Positions 10,936 to 21,560 of a stretch of DNA of 64,000 bases are shown here, piece after piece. Every line of letters begins with the position of its first letter. Positions within the stretch are counted from its first letter, which is position 1. Position numbers and translations under genes: made by a program. The stretch lies in contig NC_092674.1 of assembly GCF_964355755.1 (NCBI RefSeq), positions 21,232,001 to 21,296,000 of the forward strand. The letters are read 5' to 3'. The stretch comes from Antedon mediterranea. Its lineage: Eukaryota > Echinodermata > Crinoidea > Comatulida > Antedonidae. Below the pieces are notes generated by a model. That model was not told the origin of the DNA. It did no database searches and was given only the letters and a program-made list of their open reading frames with translations.

Positions 10936-12414
10936 TATGGAAAGCCAAACCCGCCAAAAATAAATAATACATACCATCCACCAATAATTAATTCGTACAA
11001 AATTCAAACCATCCAATATTATCTCATGCAGTTCAATGAAAACTTAAACCATTCACCTAGTATCTACACCATCCAATACAATGTGTGACCATCTACCACT
11101 AGCCCAAACGACAATACGCCGAACAAACTACCCATAACACAAACCATCTAAAGAATGTTGAGCCCAGGCAGCAATAATTGAATTAATCTAACGTTAATAC
11201 AAGTATATATTAGCCAACTCATTTATCAACATTTCATGTAGTTCATGAACATTTCAAACAAAGCATCTTAATTATAGTTCATCGAATTCTAATTCTAATA
11301 CATTGCCTGTTTTATACACCGTTCGTCTGTTCAACAGTTTAAACAACTGTTTTGCACACGATACGCCCGTTCGTGAGTTCAAACCATGATATTTGAAGCA
11401 TCGACTTTCAAAATTGCGATTTTTCGCACCGAACGTATTTTCTTGAGTTAAAGTGGTTGCATTTCAATCACTTACTTTCGATTGGCCAGTATTACACACC
11501 GTTCGCTTGTTCGTGATTTCAAACCATGATATTTGAAGCATCGACTATCCAAACGGCGATTTTTCGCACCGAACGTATTTTCTTGAGTTAAAGTGGTTGC
11601 ATTTCAATCGCCTACTTTCGATTGGCCAGTATTACACACCGTTCGCTTGTTCGTGATTTCATGTGATAACATTTCATTCGACAACTTTTCAAACGTTAGT
11701 TTTTGGCTCTGCTTACGTATATGTCAGTTGATATACTATTTTTTAATTTTCATACTTTCCATAGTCAGTTTTGTACATCATTCGCATTTACGCATGTAAA
11801 GTGTAGATATTCCACTCGACAAGTTTTAAACGGTAGTTGTTCGCACATTTATTGTTTTATTGTTAAATTGTAACTGTTGGCGCCGATTTAATATTGAGGG
11901 GCGGAGGGTGAATGTCAACTTTACGACTGTATGACACTTACTTTAGGCCTAGGCCTACGTTACACACACAGGGAGATGTAAACTAATTTATAAATTTATA
12001 AAGTTGTTTAAACTGTTGAACAGACGAACGGTGTATAAAACAGGCAATGTATTAGAATTAGAATTCGATGAACTATAATTAAGATGCTTTGTTTGAAATG
12101 TTCATGAACTACATGAAATGTTGATAAATGAGTTGGCTAATATATACTTGTATTAACGTTAGATTAATTCAATTATTGCTGCCTGGGCTCAACATTCTTT
12201 AGATGGTTTGTGTTATGGGTAGTTTGTTCGGCGTATTGTCGTTTGGGCTAGTGGTAGATGGTCACACATTGTATTGGATGGTGTAGATACTAGGTGAATG
12301 GGTTAAGTTTTCATTGAACTGCATGAGATAATATTGGATGGTTTGAATTTTGTACGAATTAATTATTGGTGGATGGTATGTATTATTTATTTTTGGCGGG
12401 TTTGGCTTTCCATA
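10936..12414. mobile_element. Foldback element with 413-bp TIRs and 6-bp target duplication
   Basis: The left arm 10936-11348 and right arm 12002-12414 are collinear inverted repeats of 413 bp with few differences and no indels seen; the ends read TATGGAAAGCC and GGCTTTCCATA. TCGTTC flanks both sides (10930-10935 and 12415-12420). The uninterrupted site, CCAAAATCGTTCAACCGTG, is present in repeat R copy B at 34627. No transposase is encoded. Long TIRs with 6-bp duplications are known for Polinton/Maverick elements, but these termini do not match the usual Polinton ends, so I leave the class open. Confidence 0.93.
11341..11660. repeat. 140-bp internal tandem repeat of the foldback element
   Basis: The block starting AAACCATGATATTTGAAGCA occurs at 11381 and 11521, with a third partial unit to about 11660. 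Each unit contains CACACCGTTCG and CGCACCGAACG words. It occupies the single-stranded loop region between the two 413-bp arms. Confidence 0.85.
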
Positions 12415-13023
12415 TCGTTCAACCGTGAGCCCTCATAGACTCTTTTTCTGATATATACAAACAAATATCTACCGAACTGTAATTGAAAAGGTTTATTGTG
12501 TGAACCGATCAACATAACAACATTGTTTCAGGCCGAACGTAATAACACTTCTGTTTTCGCGGGCTTTCAGGTCCCGTATTATAAATTCCATTTTAAATTA
12601 TGGCAGAATAGGCATATGCCCTTATCCCATAATAATAGTAAATAGATCGTGTCCTCGTTGCACAGGGTACAGAATCAGTAGGTCTACAGCTATACATTAT
12701 TTAACAATTAAGAAAATTAGTGTTTAACTAATAAATTGTAACTGTATTGACCTCTGTACATTGCTTTAGTGGTACAACATTATTATAGAATATCCTGAAT
12801 TATTTCGGTAAATACTTACACAGGGCCGGTTTTGTTTATAATAGAAAAGTATCTCTTCGGAGATCCCGCCTCGTGAATAAAAATACTGAAAGATGAGGGC
12901 GTATCAATTTGATCTCTATGGTGCGCGTCCATACAACGAAGGGGCTAGTGATGTTCCGCCGTCGTACCACGCCGAGAATGTTAAAGAGTCGCTATCCAAT
13001 CGAGTTTGAACAATACCATGAAA

Positions 13024-13087
13024 GCCTCAGTGGTCTGATGGTTAGGGCAACTGCATATGAAGCAGACGGTCCGAGTTCGAGTCTCGG
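13024..13087 (+). pseudogene. Truncated tRNA-like sequence
   Basis: The D-arm, anticodon arm (loop ATATGAA) and T-arm (CCGAGTTCGAGTCTCGG) are present. The 3' acceptor strand and the downstream T-run found in sibling copies are missing: the sequence runs from the T-arm straight into ATTCTCACAG, an apparent 18-bp deletion. Confidence 0.75.
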
Positions 13088-13143
13088 ATTCTCACAGATC
13101 TCCTCATCTTTATCGTTTCAAATTATATATTTGTTCAAATTAT

Positions 13144-13145
13144 TC

Positions 13146-13203
<58 letters not shown>
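13144..13203. repeat. (AT)n microsatellite
   Basis: About 30 uninterrupted TA/AT dinucleotides lie between two oppositely oriented tRNA-like repeats. Any peptide read here (alternating Ile-Tyr) is an artefact. Confidence 0.97.
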
Positions 13204-13206
<3 letters not shown>

Positions 13207-13314
13207 ACATCAGGCAATGAACATTAATTCTAAACCGCCCGGTGATATACTGAAATTTTAATTAATTAATTTGAAACGATAAAGATGAGGAAATCTGTGA
13301 GAATGAGAAAAAGT

Positions 13315-13386
13315 CGCCCCAACCGAGACTCGAACTCGGACCGCCTGCTTGATATGCGGATGTCCTAACCATTAGACCACTGGGGC
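13315..13386 (-). tRNA. tRNA-like gene, anticodon ATC, imperfect anticodon stem
   Basis: The 72 nt fold into a cloverleaf: acceptor GCCCCAG/TTGGGGC, D-stem GTC/GAC, T-arm CCGAG-TTCGAGT-CTCGG. The anticodon stem TCCGC/GCAGG has one C-A mismatch. The loop ATATCAA puts T at position 33 and ATC at 34-36 (would read GAT). A run of five T follows the 3' end, as for Pol III termination. It lies inside a repeat, so it is probably a SINE head. Confidence 0.4.
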
Positions 13387-13592
13387 TTTCATGGTATTGT
13401 TCGAACTCGATTGGATAGCGACTCTTTAACATTCTCGGCGTGGTACGGCGGAACAGCACTAGTCCTCAGTTGTACGCACGCGCACCAGAGATCAAATTGA
13501 TACGCCCTCATCTTACAGTATTTTTATTCACGAGGCGGGATCTCCGAAGAGATACTTTTATATATATAACTAACCATTAGACCACTGGGGCT

Positions 13593-14226
13593 TTAAAGCC
13601 CCATTCCCTACGTTTTTTAGATCTAATTTAAGATCACAAACTATATTTAATGTAAAAATTATATTATATGGTCCTATTGCGATAACTTTTTTCGTCTTTA
13701 AACTGTTAAAAATGTGAAAAATAAGTCGATTCTAATAATTATAGCGGCCCGCTATAAATCCCAAAATGCATTGCGCGCGGATTGATATTTTTGTTTTTCA
13801 CCTGTAATTCGCCCACTTTTCGATCGATCGTGAGGCCAAAACAAATGGAAGACTCCTAACTTTTCAGCGAAAATACCGGGTTTTCCCCAATTTGTATCAA
13901 TGGAGTCTGGCAAAAATAGAAAGACAATTAATGCAGCAACTATACAACGTCAGGCTAGGTATATAGCTAGCGTATGATGTTCGTACGTTACCGATGTTTA
14001 CCAGCTAGGCCTACAAAACTAAGCCTAGCTAGGCTAGGCCTAAGACCGTCCACGAGAGGTCGATCGCCGCGAGCTACCTAGGTAGTGCATTGTTTCTCAC
14101 TTTTTATCATAATTTACCATAAAACGTACATTTAAGACAAGGAATGACATGGTTTAATGTTTTTAAAGTGATATATATGTATTATTTTCCAAAAAACGTC
14201 CAAAATTGCAGGGAAGGGGTCTTTAA
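13593..14226 (+). mobile_element. TTAA-flanked MITE M2, copy 1, nested in a tRNA-like repeat
   Basis: TTAA lies at 13593-13596 and 14223-14226. The ends AAGCCCCATTCCCT and AGGGAAGGGGTCTT are imperfect inverted repeats. To its left the host repeat reads TAACCATTAGACCACTGGGGC and to its right TGGTATTGTTCGAACTCG; these two pieces are adjacent in sibling repeats, so the insertion site is clear. No transposase is encoded. An inverted, nearly identical copy lies at 22895-23528. Confidence 0.9.
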
Positions 14227-14513
14227 TGGTATTGTTCGAACTCGATTGTATAGCGACTCTTTAACATTCTCGGCGTGGTACGGCGGAACAGCACTAGTCC
14301 TCAGTTGTACGCACGCGCACCAGAGATCAAATTGATACGCCCTTATCTTACAGTATTTTTATTCACGAGGCGGGATCTCCGAAGAGATACTTTTATATAT
14401 ATAAACAAATCAGGCAAAGAACATTAATTCTAAACCGCCCGGTGATATACTGAAATTTAATTAATTAATTTGAAACGATAAAGATGAGGAAATCTGTGAG
14501 AATGAGAAAAAGT

Positions 14514-14585
14514 CGCCCCAACCGAGACTCGAACTCGGACCGCCTGCTTGATATGCAGATGTCCTAACCATTAGACCACTCGGGC
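14514..14585 (-). pseudogene. tRNA-like sequence with acceptor mismatch
   Basis: This has the same 72-nt layout as the copy at 15071, with a fully paired anticodon stem (TCTGC/GCAGG). The acceptor 5' strand reads GCCCGAG in place of GCCCCAG, which breaks a central acceptor pair. The five-T terminator is kept. Confidence 0.5.
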
Positions 14586-15070
14586 TTTCATGGTATTGTT
14601 CGAACTCGATTGGATAGCGTCTCTTTAACATTCTCGGCGTGGTACGGCGGAACAGCACTAGTCCTCAGTTGTACGCACGCGCACCAGAGATCAAATTGAT
14701 ACGCCCTCATCTTACAGTATTTTTATTCACGAGTCTCATTCTCACAGATTTCCTCATCTTTATCGTTTCAAATTAATTAATTAAATTTCAGTATATCACC
14801 GGGTGGTTTAGAATTAATGTTCTTTGCCTGATTATAAACGGCGGAACAGCACTAGTCCTCAGTACTTTTATATATATAAACTGGTGATATACTGAAATTT
14901 AATTAATTAATTTGAAACGATAAAGATGAGGAAATCCGAAGAGATACTTTTATATATATAAACACAAGAGGAAAAGAACATTAATTCTAAACCGCCCGGT
15001 GATATACTGAAATTTAATTAATTAATTTGAAACGATAAAGATGAGAAAATCTGTGAGAATGAGAAAAAGT

Positions 15071-15142
15071 CGCCCCAACCGAGACTCGAACTCGGACCGC
15101 CTGCTTGATATGCAGATGTCCTAACCATTAGACCACTGGGGC
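15071..15142 (-). tRNA. Best-preserved tRNA-like gene, anticodon ATC
   Basis: All four stems pair: acceptor GCCCCAG/TTGGGGC (one G-T), D-stem GTC/GAC, anticodon stem TCTGC/GCAGG, T-stem CCGAG/CTCGG. The D-arm resembles Pol III A-box usage (TGGTCTAATGGTTAGGAC) and the T-loop TTCGAGT gives a B-box; a five-T run follows. The anticodon ATC would decode GAT (Asp), whereas metazoan tRNA-Asp normally carries GTC and a different body. It is therefore more likely a transcribable SINE head than a translational tRNA. Confidence 0.45.
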
Positions 15143-15280
15143 TTTCATGGTATTGTTCGAACTCGATTGGATAACGACTCTTTAACATTCTCGGCGTGGT
15201 ACGGCGGAACAGCACTAGTCCTCAGTTGTACGCACGCGCAACAGAGATCAAATTGATACGCCCTCATCTTTCAAAGCGAT

Positions 15281-15977
15281 ATGGATCTTGTTCTAATTCT
15301 TTTTTCCATATATGCCGTAGCAATCTTTCCTCAAGTATCCCTTCATTGTCAAGCTTATTCCAAAGAATCCTCAGTTGTTTCTATTTTCAAATAGGCCTAC
15401 AAAGATATGCATCTTAAATACAATAATTTACATAATCAAAAATATTAGCCTACAAATAACATTAAAAATACTATAAAAATATACAAATTACAACTGTTTA
15501 AAAAAAAATGCGTCTAAAGTTGTTTCTTAAAAGATTGAACATTAGAAACCTCACGAACACGATCAGGTATAGCAATGCAATAATCGTGGACCAGAACCGA
15601 AAATGACTTATCACCAAAATACCGCAGAGTTTTAGGAAATAAGTAAAGACGAGTAATATTATGTTTATATATAATAAACCTTGTACACCCCAGTAAAAAT
15701 GCGGAGTTGATCAGGAATTGTATAACCCGAGTCGTATCAGGGATGCAAAAATGCGGAAATGTAGGCCGGTGTAAATGATGTATAAAGGTACCCGTGTTTG
15801 TAATGTAATACGCTCAGCGTATCTTTAACCGTTTTGTTTCTACATATTCGCTCACTATAGTATTTAATTTACATACAATTAAGATAAGATTGATTTTGTT
15901 TATTCGCTTATTTAATAAATAAAACTTGGTTTTTAAACGGTATTAAATGGTTATTTGTAGATTCAATATTTGTCGCG
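15281..15977. other. AT-rich intergenic sequence, possible LINE-derived
   Basis: No gene is recognised. The stretch near 15290-15660 has T-rich then A-rich composition and short conserved-looking words (CACGAACACGATCAGG, ACCGCAGAGTTTTAGG) that may be a reversed LINE fragment. I could not fit a convincing reverse transcriptase frame. Confidence 0.35.
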
Positions 15978-16140
15978 TTGAGAGAACCGGCTGCTGGGCA
16001 GAGGAACTTTATGAATTTAAATCAATTAAAAACACTTTGACATTCATGTATAAAAAAGGTTAATATCACAAAATAAGAAAAGCAACATACATATTTAATC
16101 ATTTGTATTTACATCTTTGATTAATATAAAATCATTATGA

Positions 16141-16173
<33 letters not shown>

Positions 16174-17675
16174 ATGAATTGATGCAACAGCTCACTATCT
16201 TTGTCGGTTGGTTGGTCGGTTGGTCGATAAACATTAATTTTAAAACGCGACTGCAGCCATGTATAGGCCTATGGGCTTGTTAAATAACGTAAAATAAAAT
16301 GTAAACATTACAAAATAATTAATTAAACTCACAAAGTATACATTTTATTTATTTATTTATTCAAGATCCAACAGTGTAAAGAAAAACATTAATACAGGAT
16401 CGCCATGAAATATACATTTGATTTACACAAAAAAAAGAACAAGGAAAACAAATAGATTTATATATTATTAAAAATGACATTAAAAGCAGAATTATTAGGC
16501 CTACAACTAAAAATATCGATGTAAGGAAACATTTGAACTAAACTATTATATGAATGAGCAACCCGACAAAAAATACCGTTTTTAAAAACATTAACACGAG
16601 AAAACTGCAGCATTTTAAAAGATTATTAATCATAATCTTAATAATTATTACACGAAAATTAAATTTAGAGACAAATTTACAATTAAACTTTGAATTTAGG
16701 CATTTAAAAAGAAAAAATCATGTCGGTTCTTGGCAAGAATACTGGTCTTGAGAGAACCGGCTGCTGGGCAGAGGAACTTTGTGAATTTAAATCAGTTAAA
16801 AACACTTTGACATTCATGTATAAAAAAGGTTAATATCACAAAATAAGAAAAGAAACATACATATTTAATCATTTGTATTTACATCTTTGATTAATATAAA
16901 ATCATTATGAATGATGATGATGATGATGATGATGATTATGAATTGATGCAACAGCTCACTATCTTTGTCGGTTGGTTGGTCGGTTGGTCGATAAACATTA
17001 ATTTTAAAACGCGACTGCAGCCATGTATAGGCCTATGGGCTTGTTAAATAACGTAAAATAAAATGTAAACATTACAAAATAATTAATTAAACTCACAAAG
17101 TATACATTTTATTTATTTATTTATTCAAGATCCAACAGTGTAAGGAAAAACATTAATACAGGATCGCCATGAAATATACATTTGATTTACACAAAAAAAA
17201 AGAACAGGGAAAACAAATAGATTTATATATTATTAAAAATGACATTAAAAGCAGAATTATTAGCCCTACAACTAAAAATATCGATGTAAGGAAACATTTG
17301 AACTAAACTATTATATGAATGAGCAACCCGACAAAAAATACCGTTTTTACAAACATTGACACGAGAAAACTGCAGCATTTTAAAAGATTATTAATCATAA
17401 TCTTAATAATTATTACACGAAAATTAAATTTAAAGACAAATTTACAATTAAACTTTGAATTTAGGCATTTAAAAAGAACAAATCATGTCGGTTCTTGGCA
17501 AGAATACTGGTCTTGAGAGAACCGGCTGCTGGGCAGAGGAACTTTATGAATTTAATTCAGTTAAAAACACTTTGACATTCATGTATAAAAAAGGTCAATA
17601 TCACAAAATAAGAAAAGCAACATACATATTTAATCATTTGTATTTACATCTTTGATTAATATAAAATCATTATGA

Positions 17676-17738
<63 letters not shown>

Positions 17739-17740
17739 AT
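15978..17740. repeat. ~770-bp tandem repeat, 2.3 copies
   Basis: The word GAGAGAACCGGCTGCTGGGC starts units near 15978, 16749 and 17514 (steps about 771 and 765 bp). Each unit contains a (GAT)n run (near 16140, 16913 and 17683), TCGGTTGGTTGGTCGGTTGG, and a reversed (TTTA)n tail with CAAGATCCAACAG, perhaps a LINE end. The (GAT)n length differs between units and is longest in the third. The 65-residue ORFs at 16554 and 17319 are duplicates within the unit and low-complexity; I do not call them genes. Confidence 0.93.
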
Positions 17741-17898
17741 GAATTGATACTTACATATTTTTACACAATAAACGGTAATTATTTAAGGAAAAATTAATTT
17801 AGACATAATCATTTATTTTGTATTGTTTTACAAATGATTTTGGAAAATGATTATTCCATTTATTTTTTGCGAAATTGATTTTAGTTGGAGTACATCTG

Positions 17899-19991
17899 TC
17901 AAGGTATTTCTTGTTCATATCCAAACAGCAAAAAATCAAGTTTGTATTTTCTATAAATACTCTTCATATCTGAGCGTGGAATTTTAGCATAACCTTGTTT
18001 AATCTTAGCACGGTGCGAACTGTTTGTAAAATGTGTTCCTGTCGATTTAGGAAATCTTATATCACTTCCCACAAGTCTTAATATATAATTTGAATCGTCT
18101 TCGATATGTTCAAATCTACCAATAATGTCGTATTTAATATCACATGGAAAACATATCTGGTGCATATTCCTCCAATGAATATTATTAATGGACTCGGTAG
18201 AAACAATCATTCTTATAAATTCATTAAATGTCGGATCGTATTGTCCAGAAACATTTCCTGTTCTGAAATCTTGTAGAATTTGTTTACTTAATTGGCGTTG
18301 AAATGACAAATTGTAATCACTTTTATTCTTCGCCACTGCTTTGTCATTGAATGCTGATAAGAGTCTTGTTAACGGATTTCGCACGATCATAATTTTTGTA
18401 TAATTTGACAAAATGTATCTTTGTTTTGCGGGTGTAAACTGTGACAACTTTGGTACATGTTTCTTCCAGGCAGCACTCACATTCATCACGTTCATTTTCA
18501 AAACTTCTGTATAGCTCTTATATCCTGAAAGAACCAAAAATAGTTTACACCAACTGTCTGTTCCCGCCTTAGGTGTTTGACAATAGACAAGTTTATACTT
18601 TTCATTCACAAGCAAAATTGGAGTTTTTTCCATCTTTGGTAATTCCTTACGATGCCTATCACACTGTGCTTTTACATAATCTGTGCGGTTTTTGTGCAAA
18701 GCGGTGTACCTATCTATAACACTTTGAGCAATCAGTCTGTATGACGGCTGTAAAACAAAATAATTAATTTGTTTAGGCCTAAGTTTAACATTTTTATATA
18801 AAAATTGAAACGACCCAACGATAATATTTGTTGGAATAATCAGTATCAGCATTCCGTAGTGAGTGGTATGTTTCACAGTAATTTTCTAAACTATATACGT
18901 TCTTACGCTACCGACGTATGGTATATCCATATTTAAATGGACTTCTGTAATACTTTCACCATAGAGGCGTACGTACGATCTACTCGTGTCTTTTTTGAGT
19001 AAAATTCAAATAAACTGATATTTGTTCAATGTTTTATATATCGTTTTATTCTATGTAGCACGTGATGCATCCTACCAACGTAAATCAAAGTCGCAAAAAG
19101 TTATGATATTTCTGTAAATTTCAATTTTAATGGTGAACCAGCCATCTTTTTAGACTTAATTCAAGTAACGTACAACATTGGAATTGTCACATCTGACAAC
19201 AATCATAATTAATATTGTCGAGGCACAGCGCTTACCGAGGTACTTGCATCAAAGAATACATTATTATGTTCGAATAATTAATGTTGGAACAAAGTAGGCT
19301 ATCACATGTCATATTCATATTGATTAACTCTTGTAAATAAAGGTAAAAATAACAACAAATAAAATGATGAGCGAGTTGTGCGCGGCTTATCTAATCTTCC
19401 AATGTTGTAACCCTACGATATAGTGTTACCCACGAAGCAATATAACCCAACTATATGCATTATATTTAGGGAAATACGGTAATATTGTATCTTGGTAAGA
19501 CCTTACCTTTCCTGACGACTGCCTTCCTACGACAGCTTCTATGAATAAAAATAATTTCTTAATTGCTGCCAGTTGGCCTATATAATAATCATTATATATA
19601 ATGTATACTATTTTAATCAAAATTATGTTTTATTTTTTAAAGAACACTTAAAAACAACCAAACACATCAAGTAAATATGAATGTATGTAAAAAATATTTC
19701 AACAAACAATTTTTCTGTGCTGATCTAACAATGGCGTTTTCTGTTTGTCTGTCGACACACTACCCATTCTGTTCTCAATAGTAACTCAATAAAAAGATAA
19801 ATGGTTTGTAAACGATCCGTTTTTTTGTACTGCAGCTGCCAGATGTCTTTATTGTTACGGTGCACAATCATCGACAAACAGTAAACTAAAATCATATACT
19901 GACCTGTATAAGGATACCAAATCATGATAGAATAGGTAAGAACCGCGAAGGTAGCGAATCCAAAAACTAAGCTTGCTGATATTCTAGCCAT
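17899..19991 (-). CDS. Carbohydrate sulfotransferase (CHST8-14 / HNK-1ST family), three exons
   Basis: Exons in transcript order are 19904-19991, 19507-19538 and 17899-18747, with donors CAG|GTCAGT and AAG|GTAAGG and acceptors TTCATAG and GTTTTACAG. The lengths 88, 32 and 849 nt keep frame and give 322 residues. Exon 1 encodes a type II signal anchor (about residues 4-27), placing it in the Golgi. Exon 3 has the 5'-phosphosulfate loop (CQTPKAGTDSW, about 97-107), the 3'-phosphate motif (VRNPLTRLLSAF, about 162-173) and the family block HWRNMHQICFPC. Six N-glycosylation sequons are visible. The reaction would be PAPS-dependent sulfation of a glycan; the acceptor sugar cannot be told. The single open frame reaching 18876 begins at a GTG with an in-frame stop four codons upstream and reads through the acceptor, so I prefer the spliced model. 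A further acceptor at 20016-20017 suggests a 5' UTR intron. Confidence 0.88.
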
Positions 19992-20015
19992 GAGACCCGA
20001 ACCTACCAATTACAT

Positions 20016-20741
20016 CTGAAATAAAGAATAATGACCGTAAGACAATTAAGAATTCATAATATAGAAAGATGAGAGCAAAAGACAAACATATATTTAGGGA
20101 CTACAAATCTGAAAAGATCTTTATAAATCAATTTAGGGGGAGTGGAATGTCAGGGCTTGTCAACAACAAGCCAAATATCCTAATTAATCAGAACTAAATC
20201 AGATAGATGCAAGATCTTGGTGTCTAAATAACCTACATGTTGACACTTCAGTTTTTGCCTTGTATTGAAATAATACACAAACAGGAGGTAATCGTTATTT
20301 TTTGTGTGTAGTCGTGTTCATAACGTCCGGTTTCTGTCTTGAAATGTGCCGAATTCTACTACTTTACGAGTGTAATTTGAGGTATTGAGTTACTTAGAGC
20401 TGCTAATTCCACCATAGAGATATTATAGTTCACTATAATATCTCTATGATTCCACAAGCCTCAATACAGTCAAAAACCTTTATATTACAACGTTTTAGAA
20501 ACGTGGGTCACGTAGAACTTAGAAGACAGAAACAAAAAAACAACTTCCGCCTACAATGCATGAGAAGAATTATGTTTACATACAATGATATTAATTATTA
20601 TAATTTAAGCCACCATGATACAGATCTTTTCATCCCTAAGCCAAAAACCGATTTAAAGTCTGTTTAATTGTGGAGCAGTCACATGAATATTTGAATAATA
20701 CTTGAATAAATAAGTTGATTGAAATTCAGCCTAGCTACAGT
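20016..20741. other. Upstream flank of the sulfotransferase gene
   Basis: This should hold the 5' UTR intron and promoter, but no TATA box or CpG-rich island stands out. A perfect 36-bp palindrome lies at 20413-20448. The 73-codon frame at 20446-20667 has no family resemblance. Confidence 0.4.
20413..20448. repeat. Perfect short palindrome
   Basis: CATAGAGATATTATAGT is followed by TC and then its exact reverse complement, giving 17-bp arms with a 2-nt centre. It is AT-rich. It is too short-looped for a pre-miRNA and may be a relic of a small inverted-repeat element. Confidence 0.9.
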
Positions 20742-21560
20742 GTTATTATTATTATTATTACATTTATTTACCCGGGGTAGACCAAACAGTTGGTTTCCAT
20801 TTGGGCCCTGAATTACGTTATTTGAAGGTAACGTAGCTCCTCTCATTTTGAACACAGTATGGTCTTAATTGTACTTAATGCATTGTATCATACAAATTGG
20901 ATTTTAAAACACTTACAGAAGTCTCGGTTCTTAAGTCAATATGCAACTTGTTTCATATATTTGTCCGACTTACACAAAACTCGTGAGGTAACTTTCTTTT
21001 TTCGCAAAAGGGACCTTCAACTTCATAACTATTGACTGCCTTGTTTCACGAGTTTGAGGTAATGGAGGTGCCAGATTGTTGAAACATTAAAAAACGAGTT
21101 ATGGCCTTTTTTTTTATTTGTAACTCTTTCGGAAAACGGGAGCCAGTTCAAATTTGAAAACATATCAGATGATGGGGTAAGAAAATCACACTTTAATATT
21201 ATTCTAGCTGCTCTTTTCATGCATTTGTTAAGCCAAGTATTGTGGGATATGTACCAACCTCCCCATACTGTACAGCAGTAGTCCAACGATGGCCTAACTA
21301 AACTTACATAGAGTGTGTTTAGACTGCGTTGGGGAGACAGCCCTGTCTCTGCTTAACATACCCAGTTTAGATGAAACTGTTTTCCTAACATGTGGCGTCC
21401 AACTTAATGTCTCATCAATAATTACCCCTAGGCATTTACAATTCGCTTCGTTTCTCTTACAATTACAGTGGTATAAGCTTTCTTTTAGCTGTTCTTTATT
21501 TGTTTGTTTCCGTGCAAAAATACAATGTTTGAATTGTATTGGCTGTAGGCAATACAAAAC
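20742..21560 (-). mobile_element. 5'-truncated LINE relic (reverse transcriptase C-terminal part)
   Basis: On the minus strand, 21557-21294 reads CLGVIIDETLSWTPHVRKTV and 21286-21029 reads LDYCCTVWGG then LNKCMKRAARIILKCDF and LNWLPFSERV. These are the usual C-terminal blocks of jockey/CR1-type LINE ORF2. A frameshift separates them near 21290, and a second shift follows the KK run. The 3' end has TTGGTCTACCCCGGGTAAAT followed by a (TAA)n tail near 20742. Frames on the plus strand here are shadows. Confidence 0.85.

Larger units (their letters stand above)
9458..12832. repeat. Dispersed repeat R, copy A (interrupted)
   Basis: This stretch is collinear with pieces of 25880-35600. Shared landmarks are CAGGGCAGGATGGATCTGCC, a degenerate tRNA-like block near 10110-10171, the word CTCGGCGTGGTACGACGG, TAAACAAGAAGATATTTC, and the right end CACAGGGCCGGTTTTGT. 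Without the foldback insertion at 10936-12414, copy A is about 1.9 kb, close to copy B after its insertions are removed. Short ORFs at 9251-9667 fall in it and show no conserved protein pattern. R may be a non-autonomous transposon or a segmental duplication. Confidence 0.8.
12843..15280. repeat. Cluster of tRNA-like (SINE-like) repeats
   Basis: A repeat of about 330 bp with a tRNA-like core occurs here several times: 12843-13145 (+), 13206-13556 (-), 13557-13592 plus 14227-14400 (-, split by a MITE), 14401-14735 (-), a partial inverted piece near 14736-14835, and 15001-15280 (-). Each copy carries the flank AAGTATCTCTTCGGAGATCC, the word CCGCCGTACCACGCCGAGAA, the tRNA-like core and then TTCTCACAGATTTCCTCATC. 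Peptides of the type GPSSSLG in these frames are tRNA T-arm shadows, not proteins. The first two copies face each other across an (AT)n run. Confidence 0.85.

Noticed and set aside
13262-15215. Repeated 65-residue ORFs (GGPSSSLG, MLFRRTTPRM) as a small protein family
   Set aside because: They lie on the tRNA-like repeat; the peptide GPSSSLG is the translation of the tRNA T-arm. Copies follow the repeat, not codon constraint.
18748-18876. N-terminal extension of the sulfotransferase from the GTG at 18876
   Set aside because: It has no ATG before residue 9, an in-frame stop four codons upstream, and crosses a strong TTTGTTTTACAG acceptor. The spliced model with two upstream exons keeps phase.
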